A DNA stretch of 52,495 bases from the NCBI RefSeq assembly GCF_016653405.1, contig NZ_NHSN01000003.1, positions 1 through 52,495 on the forward strand, given 5' to 3'. A model generated the notes under the pieces. It searched no databases. It saw nothing but the letters and a program-made list of their open reading frames with translations, and was not told where the DNA came from. Shown piece by piece: positions 24,995 to 34,472 of the stretch. Source of the stretch: Halorhodospira halophila. Its GTDB lineage: Bacteria; Pseudomonadota; Gammaproteobacteria; Nitrococcales; Halorhodospiraceae. Numbering within the stretch: position 1 is the stretch's first letter; the number at the start of each line of letters is the position of its first letter. The position numbers were made by a program, and so were the translations under genes.

Positions 24995-26692
24995 CTAGTC
25001 CTGATCGGGGAAGAGATCGGCGTCGGTCACTGCGCCGCGACTGGCCGAGGCCGCCAGGCGCGCGTACTTGCCCAGCACCCCGCGGCGGTAGCGCGGCCGG
25101 GGCACCTGCCACTGGCTGCGGCGGCGCTCCAGTTCGGCTTCGTCCACCTCCACCTGCAACAGATTGCGGTCGGCATCGATGGTCACGGTGTCGCCCTCGG
25201 CGACGAGCGCAATGGTACCGCCGTCGTAGGCCTCCGGCGCCACGTGACCGACCACCATCCCGTAGGTACCGCCGGAGAAGCGGCCGTCGGTGATGAGGCC
25301 CACGGCGTCGCCGAGGCCCTTGCCGATGATCGCCGAGGTGGGCGCCAGCATCTCGCGCATGCCCGGACCGCCCTTGGGCCCCTCGTAGCGGACGATGACC
25401 ACATCACCGGCCTGCACACGGTCGGCCAGGATCGCCTCCAGACACTCCTCCTCGGAGTCGAACACCCGGGCCGGGCCGCTGATGCGGCGCTGCTTGATGC
25501 CGCTGACCTTGGCCACAGCCCCCTCCTCGGCCAGGTTGCCGCGCAGAATCGCCAAGTGGCCCTCCGGGTAAAGCGGCCGATCGAAGGGCATGACGATCTC
25601 CTGATCCGCCGGCGGCTCCGGCGGCAGGTGGCCGATCAGCTCCTCGATGGTCTGCCCGGTTATGGTCCTGCAACCGCCGTGGAGCAGCCCCTGCTCGAGC
25701 AGGATGCGCATCACCTGCGGCGTACCTCCCACCTCGTGGAACTGGCTGGTCACGAAACGACCGGAAGGCTTGAGATCGCAGAGCACTGGCACCTTGCGGC
25801 GAATCCGCTCGACATCGTCGAGGTCGAACGGGACCTCGGCGGTATTGGCGATGGCCAGCAGATGGAGCACGGCATTGGTCGACCCGCCCAGGGCCATGAC
25901 CACGGCGAACGCGTTCTCGAACGCCTCTCGTGTCAGGATGGAGGATGGCCGCCGATCGTGGTGGACCGCGTCCATGAGCACCCGCGCCGCCTCGGCGGCC
26001 ACATCCCGGGCCTCGTCATCTTCCGCGGAGACGGTCGAGGAACCCATCAGGCTCATGCCCATGGCCTCGAAGGCGCTGGACATGGTATTCGCCGTGAACA
26101 TGCCGCCACAGGAGCCGGCTCCGGGGCAGGCGTTCTCCTCCACGCCCCTGAGATCCTCCTCGGAGAGATTGCCAGCGTTGTACTGCCCTACTGCCTCGAA
26201 GGCGCTGACCACGGTCAGGTCCTCGCCCTTGTAGTGGCCGGGCTTGATGGTGCCGCCGTAGACGAAGATGCCGGGGATATCGAGCCGGGCCAGGGCGATC
26301 ATGGCGCCCGGCATGTTCTTGTCGCAGCCACCGGTGGCCAGCATCCCGTCCATCTGCTGGCCGCCCCCGACCGTCTCGATGGAGTCGGCGATCACCTCGC
26401 GGGAGACGAGGGAGTACTTCATACCCTCGGTGCCCATGGTGATGCCGTCGGAGACCGTGATGGTGCCGAATTTCATCGGCATCGCCCCCACCTCGCGCAG
26501 CGCCTCCTCGGCGCGCCGCGCCATGGCGCCGATCCCGACGTTGCAGGGGGTGATCGTGCTGTGTGCGTTGCCGACCCCGATGATCGGCTTCTCGAAGTCC
26601 TCATCCCGGAAGCCGACGGCCCGCAACATCGCGCGGTTCGGGGTTCGGGCCACACCCTGGGTGATCACTCGGCTGCGACGGTTATCCGCCAT
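24995..26692 (-). CDS. ilvD: Dihydroxy-acid dehydratase
   Basis: This 565-residue enzyme converts 2,3-dihydroxy-3-methyl acids to 2-oxo acids in isoleucine/valine synthesis. Cluster cysteines are visible at C50 ('TITPCNVG'), C123 ('[10 protein letters not shown]') and C195 ('[11 protein letters not shown]'). The 'HSTITPCN' context and 565-residue length fit the shorter subfamily often found with a [2Fe-2S] cluster, unlike the 616-residue E. coli type. ATG 26692 is chosen because GAGGAG lies 8 bases upstream; ATG 26710 is in frame but lacks such a site. No other ilv gene is adjacent. Confidence 0.96.
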   Translation of the reverse strand: MADNRRSRVITQGVARTPNRAMLRAVGFRDEDFEKPIIGVGNAHSTITPCNVGIGAMARRAEEALREVGAMPMKFGTITVSDGITMGTEGMKYSLVSREVIADSIETVGGGQQMDGMLATGGCDKNMPGAMIALARLDIPGIFVYGGTIKPGHYKGEDLTVVSAFEAVGQYNAGNLSEEDLRGVEENACPGAGSCGGMFTANTMSSAFEAMGMSLMGSSTVSAEDDEARDVAAEAARVLMDAVHHDRRPSSILTREAFENAFAVVMALGGSTNAVLHLLAIANTAEVPFDLDDVERIRRKVPVLCDLKPSGRFVTSQFHEVGGTPQVMRILLEQGLLHGGCRTITGQTIEELIGHLPPEPPADQEIVMPFDRPLYPEGHLAILRGNLAEEGAVAKVSGIKQRRISGPARVFDSEEECLEAILADRVQAGDVVIVRYEGPKGGPGMREMLAPTSAIIGKGLGDAVGLITDGRFSGGTYGMVVGHVAPEAYDGGTIALVAEGDTVTIDADRNLLQVEVDEAELERRRSQWQVPRPRYRRGVLGKYARLAASASRGAVTDADLFPDQD

Positions 26693-26862
26693 GGATGACT
26701 CCTCTGTCATAAACGGTTGCAGGCAATCTGCATAGGGTACCTAAGAACGGGGGCGTCGCGGGAGTACCACCTCCCCTGAACGCCACCGCTTCGCGGCCTG
26801 AGCGACACAAAGGCCGCCCCGCCCCCTTGCGCTGCAACAGAAGGCGGACTCAGGATAGCGGG

Positions 26863-28524
26863 ATGGTCAACAGTCGGGATAATGGACCGCCGATGGGCGC
26901 AGAAGGGGCCTCATTCTCTTGGGAGAGCGTAGAACGGGAGTGGCTGGGCGCCCAGGATGACGGCGGCCTGAACCTGGCGTACCAGTGCCTGGAGCGGAAT
27001 ATCACCGCCGGCCGCGGCGATCAGGAAGCTCTGATCTGGCGCGGCGCTGAGGGCGAGCGGCGGGTCTACAACTACGTAGACCTGCTCGACGGCGCCCTGC
27101 GCTTCGCCCGGGCGCTGGAGCGTCGCGGCGTGCGCCTTGCCGAGCGGGTCTGCACCCTCGGGCCGCGCCGCCCCGAACTCTATCTGGCCGCGCTCGGCAC
27201 GCTTCGCCACGGGGCGGTCTACGCGCCTTTGTTCTCGGTCTACGGTCCCGACCCCATCCGCCGCCGCCTCGAGCTCGGCGAAGCGCGTGTCGTGGTCACC
27301 ACCCGGCAGCTCTTCGAGGAGCGCATCGCCCCGGTGCGCGGCGCACTGCCGGCCCTGGAACACATTGTACTCGTCGACGGCGATGCCCCCGGCGCCGAGT
27401 CCTGGCAGACTTTCTGCGCCGATGACGCTGCGCCGCAGCCCATCGCGACGGGCGCCGAGTACCCGGCGCTGCTCCACTTCACCAGCGGCACCACCGGTCC
27501 GCCCAAAGGCGTGCTCCACGTCCACCGGGCGGCAGCGGCGCATCTGGCCACAGGGCGCGAGGTCCTCGGCCTTGCCCCCGGGCAGCGCTACTGGTGCACC
27601 GCCGACCCGGGGTGGGTCACCGGCGTCTCCTACGGCATCCTGGCACCGCTGCTCTGCGGAGCAACCCTGGTGGTGGATGAGGGCGAGTTCGACGCCAGGC
27701 GTTGGTACGGAACCCTCGCCGCAGAGGGCATTGAGTGCTGGTTCACGGCGCCTACGGCGCTGCGCATGCTGCGCCGGGCCGGCCCCGAGGCACTGGCCGG
27801 GCATGATCTGTCACGCCTGGAGCGGATCTTCAGCACCGGCGAACCGCTCGATCCAGCACTGACGGAGTGGACCGAGGAACGCCTCGGCCTCCCCACCCGC
27901 GACGCCTGGTGGCAGTCCGAGACCGGCGCGATCATGACGGCCCAGTACGGCAATGCGCCGGTGCGCTCCGGCCGCATGGGCCGCCCCGTCCCCGGCGTCG
28001 AACTGATCCTGGCCAACGTGGAAGGTAAGACGGTGAACCCCGTTACGGAGCCGGGCGCCACCGGCGAGATCCTCATCCGTCGGGGCTGGCCGTCGATGTT
28101 CCGCGCCTATCTCGGTGCGCCGGAGCGTTACCGCGATGCCTTCGTCGACAACTGGTACCGCTCCGGCGATCTCGCCCAGTGGGACGAGCAAGGCGAGCTG
28201 CGTTTCATCGGCCGCGCCGACGACGTGATCAAGACCGCGGGTCACATGGTCGGACCGGCGGAGGTCGAGGCCGTTCTGAATCACCACCCGGAGGTGGCCG
28301 AATGCGGGGTCAGTGGTGTCCCCGATGCGGTGGCCGGCGCCCTGGTCGCGGCCTGGGTCGTCCCGCGCCGCCCGCCGGAGGCCCCGGAACAGCTGCAGCG
28401 GGATCTGATCGCCCACGCAAGACAACGCCTCGGTGCCGCAGTCGCACCACGCGAGATCCACTTCGTCGACGAGCTGCCCAAGACACCCAGCGGGAAGATC
28501 CTGCGCCGTCAGCTCGGCGCCTGA
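26863..28524 (+). CDS. acsA: Acetate-CoA ligase, AcsA type
   Basis: This protein of about 553 residues belongs to the adenylate-forming superfamily. It has the P-loop 'LHFTSGTTGPPKGVLHVHR', 'YWCTADPGWVTG', 'WWQSETGAIM', 'YRSGDLAQWDEQGELRFIGRADDVIKTAGHMVGPAEVE', and the catalytic lysine in 'PKTPSGKILRRQL'. 'DPGWVTG' and 'WQSETG' are characteristic of acetyl/propionyl-CoA synthetases; the length matches short AcsA rather than the 650-residue Acs. It makes acetyl-CoA from acetate, ATP and CoA. ATG 26863 follows an AGGA-like site; ATG 26893 would also leave the domain intact. It is divergent from ilvD. Confidence 0.9.
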   Translation: MVNSRDNGPPMGAEGASFSWESVEREWLGAQDDGGLNLAYQCLERNITAGRGDQEALIWRGAEGERRVYNYVDLLDGALRFARALERRGVRLAERVCTLGPRRPELYLAALGTLRHGAVYAPLFSVYGPDPIRRRLELGEARVVVTTRQLFEERIAPVRGALPALEHIVLVDGDAPGAESWQTFCADDAAPQPIATGAEYPALLHFTSGTTGPPKGVLHVHRAAAAHLATGREVLGLAPGQRYWCTADPGWVTGVSYGILAPLLCGATLVVDEGEFDARRWYGTLAAEGIECWFTAPTALRMLRRAGPEALAGHDLSRLERIFSTGEPLDPALTEWTEERLGLPTRDAWWQSETGAIMTAQYGNAPVRSGRMGRPVPGVELILANVEGKTVNPVTEPGATGEILIRRGWPSMFRAYLGAPERYRDAFVDNWYRSGDLAQWDEQGELRFIGRADDVIKTAGHMVGPAEVEAVLNHHPEVAECGVSGVPDAVAGALVAAWVVPRRPPEAPEQLQRDLIAHARQRLGAAVAPREIHFVDELPKTPSGKILRRQLGA

Positions 28525-28544
28525 TCCAACGGGGACGGGCCCGA

Positions 28545-28697
28545 CTACTTCAAAACGCGGCGCAGCGCCCGCCCGGCAGCCTTACCGGTATCGTAGCCAC
28601 TGACCCGGCGACCGCCACGCTCACGCCGGACCTGCTCCGCACTGCGCGCCAGGCGCGCCGCCCGCAACGCCCAGGGCACCACTCTGAGCCAGTTCAC
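28545..28697 (-). CDS. Small basic hypothetical protein, 50 aa
   Basis: A GTG at 28697, 6 bases after a strong GGGAGGAG site, starts a 50-residue protein, 'VNWLRVVPWALRAARLARS...', rich in Arg and ending 'GRALRRVLK'. The N-terminal 20 residues could form an amphipathic helix. The upstream extension of the frame lacks any start signal. It is divergent from the MscS gene and may share the intervening 133 bases of promoter. No family is recognised. Confidence 0.6.
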   Translation of the reverse strand: MNWLRVVPWALRAARLARSAEQVRRERGGRRVSGYDTGKAAGRALRRVLK

Positions 28698-28830
28698 GGT
28701 GGTCTCCTCCCTTTCGGACTCCAGATCAAGTTTAATCGATCGGCGCCCCCGCCTGAAGGCCAGGGACATGGCCACCGCCACGGCTCAACCGTTACGCTTG
28801 ACGGCATCCATCCGGAAAAGGAGATCCCGC

Positions 28831-30957
28831 GTGTCCACACGAACCCCGCTTGCCTGGCTGATCGGCGCCCTCGCCACCCTACTCCCCGCTCGCCTTCTGG
28901 CCGAGACCCCGGCAGAGTCTCCGGCACGCAGCGTTGCCGAGCTCACTCAGGGGGCCGCTCAGACCATCGGGCAGGAGCTTCGCGAGATCGGGGAACTGTT
29001 CCGGGATATCGAGGGCGAGGCCATCGGCCCGCAGCTCTGGGCGCTGGCCCTGGAACTGGCCGACCTGGGCCTGATCATTGTCGTCACCATCGGCCTGCTC
29101 CTCGTGCTGCGCCCCCTGGCACGCCCCGTGTTCAACCGCGCCGAGGGCTGGGCCCAGCGCGGCGACGCGCGCCTGCGCACGGTGCGGCGCACCGTCGGCG
29201 TGCTCGGCGCCGCCGCGGCCGACCTGGCGACCATCTTCCTGGCCTGGATCGCCGGGTACGCCATCGCCCTCTCGCTGGTCGGCGAGGTGGGCGGCATCGA
29301 GGCGCGGGAATCCCTGTTCCTGAATGCGTTCCTGATGGTCGAGGGCTTCAAGGCCCTGCTGCGCATTCTGTTCGCACCGCGCAACCCCCACCTGCGGCTG
29401 ATCGCCACCGACGATGAGCACGCCACCTACTGGGGCAAGCGGCTGGCCCGCATGTCCGGACTGATCGGTTACGGCCTGCTGTTCATCGGTCCCTTCGTCA
29501 CCATGGCCGTTGCCGAGGGGCTGGGACAGCTGGCGGTGCTCCTTGTCATGGTGCTCGCCTTCGGCTATGCGGTGGTGATCGCCCTGCGCAACCGGCACGA
29601 CGTGCGCGAGCGGCTCCAGGCCAGCGCCGCCGAGTCCAGGGTGCTGTTCACCCGGACCATCCTCTCGTCGCTGGCCTGGGTCTGGCACTGGGTCGTAATC
29701 CTTTACTTCGGCGCGCTCGCCGTAGTCACCATCACCCAGCCGGATGCCGCTCTGGCCTTCATGGCCCAGGCGACCCTGCAGACGGCACTGGCCATCGGCA
29801 TCGGGGCCTTCCTGGCCATTGTCCTGACCCAGGCCACGGCCCGGCGTATCCGGCTTAGCGAACGCAACCGGCGCCACTTCCCACTGCTCGAGCAGCGCCT
29901 GAATAGCTACCTGCCCATCGTGCTGAAAATCGCACGGACCGCCATCCTGATCGTGGTCATCGCCACCGTGCTCGATGCCTGGCAGCTGTTCGACTTCACC
30001 GGCTGGCTCGCTTCCGAGGGCGGCCTGCAGACCCTCGGGGTGATCCTCTCGGTTACCCTGGTCCTGCTCGCCGCCACGGCGGTCTGGCTGCTGGCGGCCA
30101 GCTTCATCGAGCACCGCCTGAATCCGGACGTGGGCCACGGCACCCCCTCGGCGCGGGAGCAGACGCTGCTCACCCTGTTCCGCAACGCCATCGCCATCGT
30201 CCTGGTCACCATGACGACGATGATCGTCCTCGCCGAGATCGGGATTAACATCGGCCCGCTGATCGCCGGTGCCGGTGTCCTCGGCCTCGCCATCGGCTTT
30301 GGCGCGCAGAAGCTGGTTCAGGACATCATCACCGGCGTGTTCATCCAGCTCGAGAACGCCATCGACGTCGGCGATATCGTCACCGCCGGCGGGGTCACAG
30401 GCACGGTGGAGAAGCTCACCATTCGCTCGGTGAACATCCGCGACCTGTTCGGGACCTACCACTTCATCCCGTTCTCTTCAGTGGACAGCGTCTCGAACTT
30501 CACCCGCCACTTCGCCTACCACGTCGGCAGCTATGGGGTGGCCTACCGAGAGGATGTCGACCAGGTCACCCCGGTGCTCGAGGCCGCCTACGAAGACCTC
30601 AAACAGCATCCGGATCCCGACATCCGCAATGCCCTCTACGGCGACTTCGCGGTAGACGGGGTGGTCTCGCTGGGCGACAGCTCGGTCAATATCCGGGTGC
30701 GCATCAAGACGGCACCGGGGATGCAATGGGCCATCGGCCGGGCCTACAACGGGCTGGTCAAGAAGCGCCTGGATGCCGCCGGCATCGAGATCCCCTTCCC
30801 GCACCGGACCCTCTACTTCGGGGAGGACCACCAGGGGCAGGCCCCGCCCCTGCGCCTTGCGCGCGCGGGGGCAACGTCCCCCAACCATGCCGCCGGCGCT
30901 ACTCCGACGGCACCAACCGCCAGCGACCGCGTCCACCACGACCCCACTGACGATTAG
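28831..30957 (+). CDS. Large MscS-type mechanosensitive channel (YbiO-like)
   Basis: This 708-residue protein starts at GTG 28831, with AAGGAG upstream, and has a signal peptide ('LIGALATLLPARLLA'). About ten membrane helices follow. The MscS core is near residues 490-640, with pore helix 'GAGVLGLAIGFGAQKLVQDIITGVFIQLENAIDVGDIV' in its usual order and the beta domain 'GTVEKLTIRSVNIRDLFGTYHFIPFSSV'. The extra N-terminal helices match YbiO/YnaI-like large channels. It releases solutes on hypo-osmotic shock, a useful trait for a halophile. The longer upstream frame to 28699 lacks a ribosome site. Confidence 0.93.
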   Translation: MSTRTPLAWLIGALATLLPARLLAETPAESPARSVAELTQGAAQTIGQELREIGELFRDIEGEAIGPQLWALALELADLGLIIVVTIGLLLVLRPLARPVFNRAEGWAQRGDARLRTVRRTVGVLGAAAADLATIFLAWIAGYAIALSLVGEVGGIEARESLFLNAFLMVEGFKALLRILFAPRNPHLRLIATDDEHATYWGKRLARMSGLIGYGLLFIGPFVTMAVAEGLGQLAVLLVMVLAFGYAVVIALRNRHDVRERLQASAAESRVLFTRTILSSLAWVWHWVVILYFGALAVVTITQPDAALAFMAQATLQTALAIGIGAFLAIVLTQATARRIRLSERNRRHFPLLEQRLNSYLPIVLKIARTAILIVVIATVLDAWQLFDFTGWLASEGGLQTLGVILSVTLVLLAATAVWLLAASFIEHRLNPDVGHGTPSAREQTLLTLFRNAIAIVLVTMTTMIVLAEIGINIGPLIAGAGVLGLAIGFGAQKLVQDIITGVFIQLENAIDVGDIVTAGGVTGTVEKLTIRSVNIRDLFGTYHFIPFSSVDSVSNFTRHFAYHVGSYGVAYREDVDQVTPVLEAAYEDLKQHPDPDIRNALYGDFAVDGVVSLGDSSVNIRVRIKTAPGMQWAIGRAYNGLVKKRLDAAGIEIPFPHRTLYFGEDHQGQAPPLRLARAGATSPNHAAGATPTAPTASDRVHHDPTDD

Positions 30958-31004
30958 GGCTGTGGGGCACCGGGCGCCGGTGCCCCACCCGATACCGCAC
31001 CCAT

Positions 31005-31043
31005 GAAAAAACCCGCCCCCGAGCTTCGGGGGCGGGTTTTTTT
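31005..31043. terminator. Bidirectional rho-independent terminator
   Basis: The stem AAACCCGCCCCCGA / TCGGGGGCGGGTTT, with a short loop, has A's on the left and T's on the right. It serves the convergent mscS (rightward) and Rieske (leftward) genes. A second perfect hairpin without T-run (GTGGGGCACC / GGTGCCCCAC, 30962-30988) lies just before it on the mscS side. Confidence 0.93.
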
Positions 31044-31098
31044 ATACAGTCCTGGACGGCTGCGAAGCCGGAAGAGCGCGCGCCGCGCCAGAACCGAG

Positions 31099-31704
31099 CT
31101 ACGCGTCGGCGTCCTCGGGATGCTCGCCAATGACCAGCTTGTCACCATCCTGCCGGTGCGGCGGCACCTCCAGGTTCCTCGGCGCAGGCTGCGCCCGATA
31201 CACCCGGCCAGCCATATCGTAGCGCGCGCCGTGGCAGGGGCAGAAAAACCCGCCGAGCCAGTCGGCGTCGAAGTCCATCGGCTCGATCTCGGGGTAGTAC
31301 GTGGGGATGCAGCCCAGGTGGGTGCAGATCGGCACCACGACAAAGACCTCGGGGTCCACGGACCGGTGCTTGTTCCGGGCGTAATCCGGCTGCTGATCCC
31401 GCTCGGAGTCCGGATCGCGCAGGCGGTCCACCATTTTATCCAGCGTCTCAAGGTGCTCCTGAGTACGGCTGACCACCCAGATCGGGCTGCCCTTCCACTC
31501 AAACTCCAAGCGCTGCCCGGGCTCGAGCTTGCTCACATCGACCTCGATGGGCGCACCCTCCGCCTGCGCCTCCACGCTGGGGCGGAGAAAGCCGATGAAC
31601 GGGACCGCGGCGAAGACCACGCCGACGCCGCCGACCACGCTCGCCGCGCCGGTCAGGAACCGCCGTCGCCCACGATCCAGATCATCCGGTGCCTCGTTCG
31701 TCAT
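31099..31704 (-). CDS. petA: Ubiquinol-cytochrome c reductase Rieske iron-sulfur subunit
   Basis: This 201-residue protein has a twin-arginine-type N-terminus ('RRRFLTGAASVVGG'), a membrane helix ('VVFAAVPFIGFL'), and the two Rieske cluster motifs 'CTHLGC' (127-132) and 'CPCHG' (155-159). 'GGFFCPCHGARYDMAGRV' is typical of the bc1 subunit. It carries the [2Fe-2S] centre passing electrons from ubiquinol to cytochrome c1. Unusually, petB and petC do not follow: the gene ends at a terminator and is divergent from an epimerase gene, so it appears monocistronic. It could be a second Rieske copy or a split bc1 locus. Confidence 0.95.
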   Translation of the reverse strand: MTNEAPDDLDRGRRRFLTGAASVVGGVGVVFAAVPFIGFLRPSVEAQAEGAPIEVDVSKLEPGQRLEFEWKGSPIWVVSRTQEHLETLDKMVDRLRDPDSERDQQPDYARNKHRSVDPEVFVVVPICTHLGCIPTYYPEIEPMDFDADWLGGFFCPCHGARYDMAGRVYRAQPAPRNLEVPPHRQDGDKLVIGEHPEDADA

Positions 31705-31944
31705 GTAGACCCCCTGTTGCTACTTAATCCATTCATGCAACGGTATCGCCGGTTACGGCATAACGTAAAGGTTGCGGCGTGGAATGCAAGGCGCGGCCCT
31801 GCACCAGCCTGCGGCATTTTACCGCACACGCACTGGCGCGGGGCAGCCACCGCCTGCAACACCGCACCACCGGGCTTGCCTGCCTCCACCGTCGCGGTAG
31901 GCTGGACAATACTATACGCAGGAATTTCCACACGGGAGGGTGTC

Positions 31945-32844
31945 ATGCGAATTCTGATCACCGGCGGCAGCGGCTTCGTCGGCAAGCCGTTGTGCGCTCG
32001 CCTCCACGAGCGCGGCCACGAGCTGCTGGTCGTCTCGCGCAACCCGGAGCGCGCACGCGCTGCCCTGCCAGCACGGACCGACATCCGCCCGAACGTGGCC
32101 GATTTCCTCGACAGCCAGCCCGAGGCGATCATCAACCTCGCTGGCGAGTCGATTGCCGAGGGACGCTGGACCGAGGCCAAGAAGCAGCGCCTGCTCGACT
32201 CCCGACTGAACACCACCCAGGCTGTGGTCGATCTGTGCGGCCAGCTCGATACACCACCCAAGACCCTGATCTCCGCTTCCGCGATGGGGTATTACGGCGA
32301 TCAGGGCGACCGAGAGGTCACGGAGGAGACCCCACCGAACCCCGAGTTCGTTCACGAGCTCTGCGCCCGCTGGGAAGAGGCGGCACGGCAGGCCGAATCC
32401 CATGGGGTCCGCGTGGCGCTGATGCGGATCGGACTGGTGCTGGACCGCGACGGCGGCACCCTCGCCAAGCTGCTCACGCCCTTCCGGCTCGGCCTCGGTG
32501 GGCCGTTGGGCAGCGGCAAGCAGTACATGCCGTGGATCCACCGCACCGATCTGGTGCGCATCATCCTCTTTCTGCTCGATCAGGAGGCACTCGCAGGCCC
32601 GTTCAACGCAGGCGCCCCGGAACCGGTGACCAACGCCGAATTCACCCGGACACTGGCGCGCCACCTGCATCGCCCGGCCTTCCTGCCCGCTCCGGCTCCA
32701 GCCCTGCGTCTGGCCTTCGGCGAGATGTCCCGGATCCTGCTCACCGGCGCCCGCATGCGCCCCCAACGCCTTCAGGAGGCCGGTTTCACCTTCGAGTATC
32801 CGACCCTGGATGAAGCCCTGAGCGAGATCCTCCGCAGCCGCTGA
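31945..32844 (+). CDS. TIGR01777 family NAD-dependent epimerase (YfcH-like)
   Basis: This 299-residue extended short-chain dehydrogenase fold protein has 'MRILITGGSGFVGKPLC', 'IINLAGESIAEGRWTEAKKQRLLDSRLNTT', 'SASAMGYYGD', 'RIGLVLDRDGGTLAKLL' and 'WIHRTDLVRII', the standard TIGR01777 signatures. These proteins include YfcH and relatives of cell division inhibitor SulA-like epimerases; the natural substrate is unknown. ATG 31945 follows GGGAGGG. The 240-base gap upstream is shared with the divergent Rieske gene; I see no clear promoter pair in it. Confidence 0.93.
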   Translation: MRILITGGSGFVGKPLCARLHERGHELLVVSRNPERARAALPARTDIRPNVADFLDSQPEAIINLAGESIAEGRWTEAKKQRLLDSRLNTTQAVVDLCGQLDTPPKTLISASAMGYYGDQGDREVTEETPPNPEFVHELCARWEEAARQAESHGVRVALMRIGLVLDRDGGTLAKLLTPFRLGLGGPLGSGKQYMPWIHRTDLVRIILFLLDQEALAGPFNAGAPEPVTNAEFTRTLARHLHRPAFLPAPAPALRLAFGEMSRILLTGARMRPQRLQEAGFTFEYPTLDEALSEILRSR

Positions 32845-32858
32845 CGAGCGCACCCCGC

Positions 32859-32894
32859 CCCCCGCGGCGCCGGCGAAACGCGGCGCCGCGGGGG
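32859..32894 (+). terminator. Strong GC hairpin between the epimerase gene and modA
   Basis: A 14-bp perfect stem (CCCCGCGGCGCCG / CGGCGCCGCGGGG plus one more pair) has an 8-base loop and no T-run. It sits 15 bases after the epimerase stop and about 55 bases before modA. It is probably a transcription barrier or mRNA end structure that insulates the mod operon. Confidence 0.6.
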
Positions 32895-32949
32895 ATATGG
32901 CCCGTTCCTTGCTAGACCTCCCGTGAAAACCCCGACCAGCGAGGTGTGC

Positions 32950-33747
32950 ATGCCGCTCCCGTCGCCCCGGAACCGCGCGCCCCGCAGCCGCGGCATGGCG
33001 GCCCTGGCACTGACCAGTCTCGCCAGCGCCCTGCTCTTCGCCTGCGCGGCCATCGCCGACACCACCCGCATCGCCGCTGCATCGAGTCTGCGTCACGCCA
33101 TGGAAGACCTCGTGGCGAGCTTTCAGGAGCAACACCCGGAACATCAATTGGCCGTCTCCTACGGATCCTCCGGGTCGCTGCGTGCCCAAATCGCCCATGG
33201 GGCCCCTTTTGCCGCGTTCTTCGCGGCCGACATGGAGCGCCCGGAAGCACTCGTCGATTCCGGCCACGCCGCATCCGGGGTGCGCCACTACGCCAGTGGC
33301 CAACTGGTCCTCTGGACCCGCTCCAGGGCCGAACCCCCGGAGCTGGAAGAGCTAACGGAATCGGCATTCCGGCGCATCGCCATCGCCCACCCTGAACACG
33401 CCCCCTACGGCGCGCGCGCGCTGGAGGCACTGCAGGCCGAGGGCATTCACGAGGCGGTGGCGGATCGACTGGTGACCGGCAACAGCGTCGCCCGCGCCTT
33501 GCAACAGGCCCAGAGCGGTGCCGCGCAGGCTGCCCTGATCCCGCTCTCGCTGGCGACACACCCGAGCGTCGACGAGCAGGGGGTATACACACCGATCGAT
33601 CCGGATCTGCACGCACCGCTCAGGCACGGATACATCATCACCCGGCACGGGTCCGGGGACGAGGCGATGGCGCGCTTCGCGGCTTTCATGGACAGCGACG
33701 GCGCCCGCACCATCCTCGAAGAGCACGGTTTCCGGCCGCCGGAATAA
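32950..33747 (+). CDS. modA: Molybdate ABC transporter, periplasmic binding protein
   Basis: This 265-residue protein has a signal peptide ending near 'LLFACAAIADTTRIA' and the ModA pattern 'AAASSLRHAMEDLVASFQEQHP', 'SYGSSGSLRAQIAHGAPFAAFFAAD', 'GQLVLWTRS' and 'GNSVARALQQAQSGAAQAALIPLSLA'. The two SS/GSSG motifs form the oxyanion site. It captures molybdate (or tungstate) in the periplasm. I choose ATG 32950 (GCGAGGTG upstream); GTG 32923 would add nine residues before an already long N-region. It is first of modABC. Confidence 0.93.
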   Translation: MPLPSPRNRAPRSRGMAALALTSLASALLFACAAIADTTRIAAASSLRHAMEDLVASFQEQHPEHQLAVSYGSSGSLRAQIAHGAPFAAFFAADMERPEALVDSGHAASGVRHYASGQLVLWTRSRAEPPELEELTESAFRRIAIAHPEHAPYGARALEALQAEGIHEAVADRLVTGNSVARALQQAQSGAAQAALIPLSLATHPSVDEQGVYTPIDPDLHAPLRHGYIITRHGSGDEAMARFAAFMDSDGARTILEEHGFRPPE

Positions 33748-33782
33748 CCCACCGCGCGGCGCTTAGGGACGGATCGACAAGC

Positions 33783-34472
33783 ATGCTCTGGATCAGCAAC
33801 GCCGACTGGGTCGCCCTGCAGTTGACCCTGAAACTGGCCTCCATCAGCACCGGCCTGCTCCTCCTGCTCTGTCTGCCCCTGGCCTGGTGGCTGGCGCGCA
33901 GCGACTCCCGCGCCCGCGTCGTCGTCGAGGCGCTGGTGGCGATGCCCCTGGTCCTGCCTCCGACGGTCATCGGCTTCTACCTGCTGATCTTCCTTGGTCC
34001 GGAAGGCTGGCTCGGCGGGTTGCTGGAGCAGCTTGGCATCGGCCACCTGGCCTTCACCTTCACCGGCATGGTGATCGGCTCGATGATCTACTCCCTGCCC
34101 TTCGCGGTACAGCCCATGCAGAACGCCTTCCAGGCCATGGGTGAGCGCCCCCTGGAGGTGGCCGCCACGTTGCGGGCCTCGCCACTGGATCGTTTCTTCA
34201 CGGTGGTCATTCCCCTGGCCCGCAACGGTTTCCTGACCGCCGCGGTGCTCGCCTTCGCGCACACCCTAGGCGAGTTCGGCGTTCTGCTGATGATCGGCGG
34301 AAGCATTGCCGGGGAGACGGAGGTGGCCTCGATCGCCATCTACAACCACGTCGAGGCCATGGACTACGCCGCGGCCCACGGCCTGTCGCTGTTCCTGCTT
34401 TTGATGGCCTTTTCGCTGCTTCTCGCGGTCTACTTCCTTAACCGCCGCTTCAAGGTCGTGGGGGTCGCCTGA
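33783..34472 (+). CDS. modB: Molybdate ABC transporter permease
   Basis: This 229-residue protein has five to six membrane helices and the permease EAA loop 'LEVAATLRASPLDRFFTVVIPLARNGFLTAAVLAFAHTLGEFGV', which ends with the 'GEFG' phrase typical of ModB. It starts 35 bases after modA and its TGA shares bases with the modC ATG (TGATG), so translation is coupled. Confidence 0.95.
   Translation: MLWISNADWVALQLTLKLASISTGLLLLLCLPLAWWLARSDSRARVVVEALVAMPLVLPPTVIGFYLLIFLGPEGWLGGLLEQLGIGHLAFTFTGMVIGSMIYSLPFAVQPMQNAFQAMGERPLEVAATLRASPLDRFFTVVIPLARNGFLTAAVLAFAHTLGEFGVLLMIGGSIAGETEVASIAIYNHVEAMDYAAAHGLSLFLLLMAFSLLLAVYFLNRRFKVVGVA

Noticed and set aside
24950-26698. 582-codon open frame on the plus strand
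   Set aside because: It is antisense to ilvD, whose iron-sulfur motifs are unmistakable.
28879-30462. 527-codon open frame on the minus strand
   Set aside because: It is antisense to the MscS channel, with Gly/Asp/Gln-rich composition and no motif.
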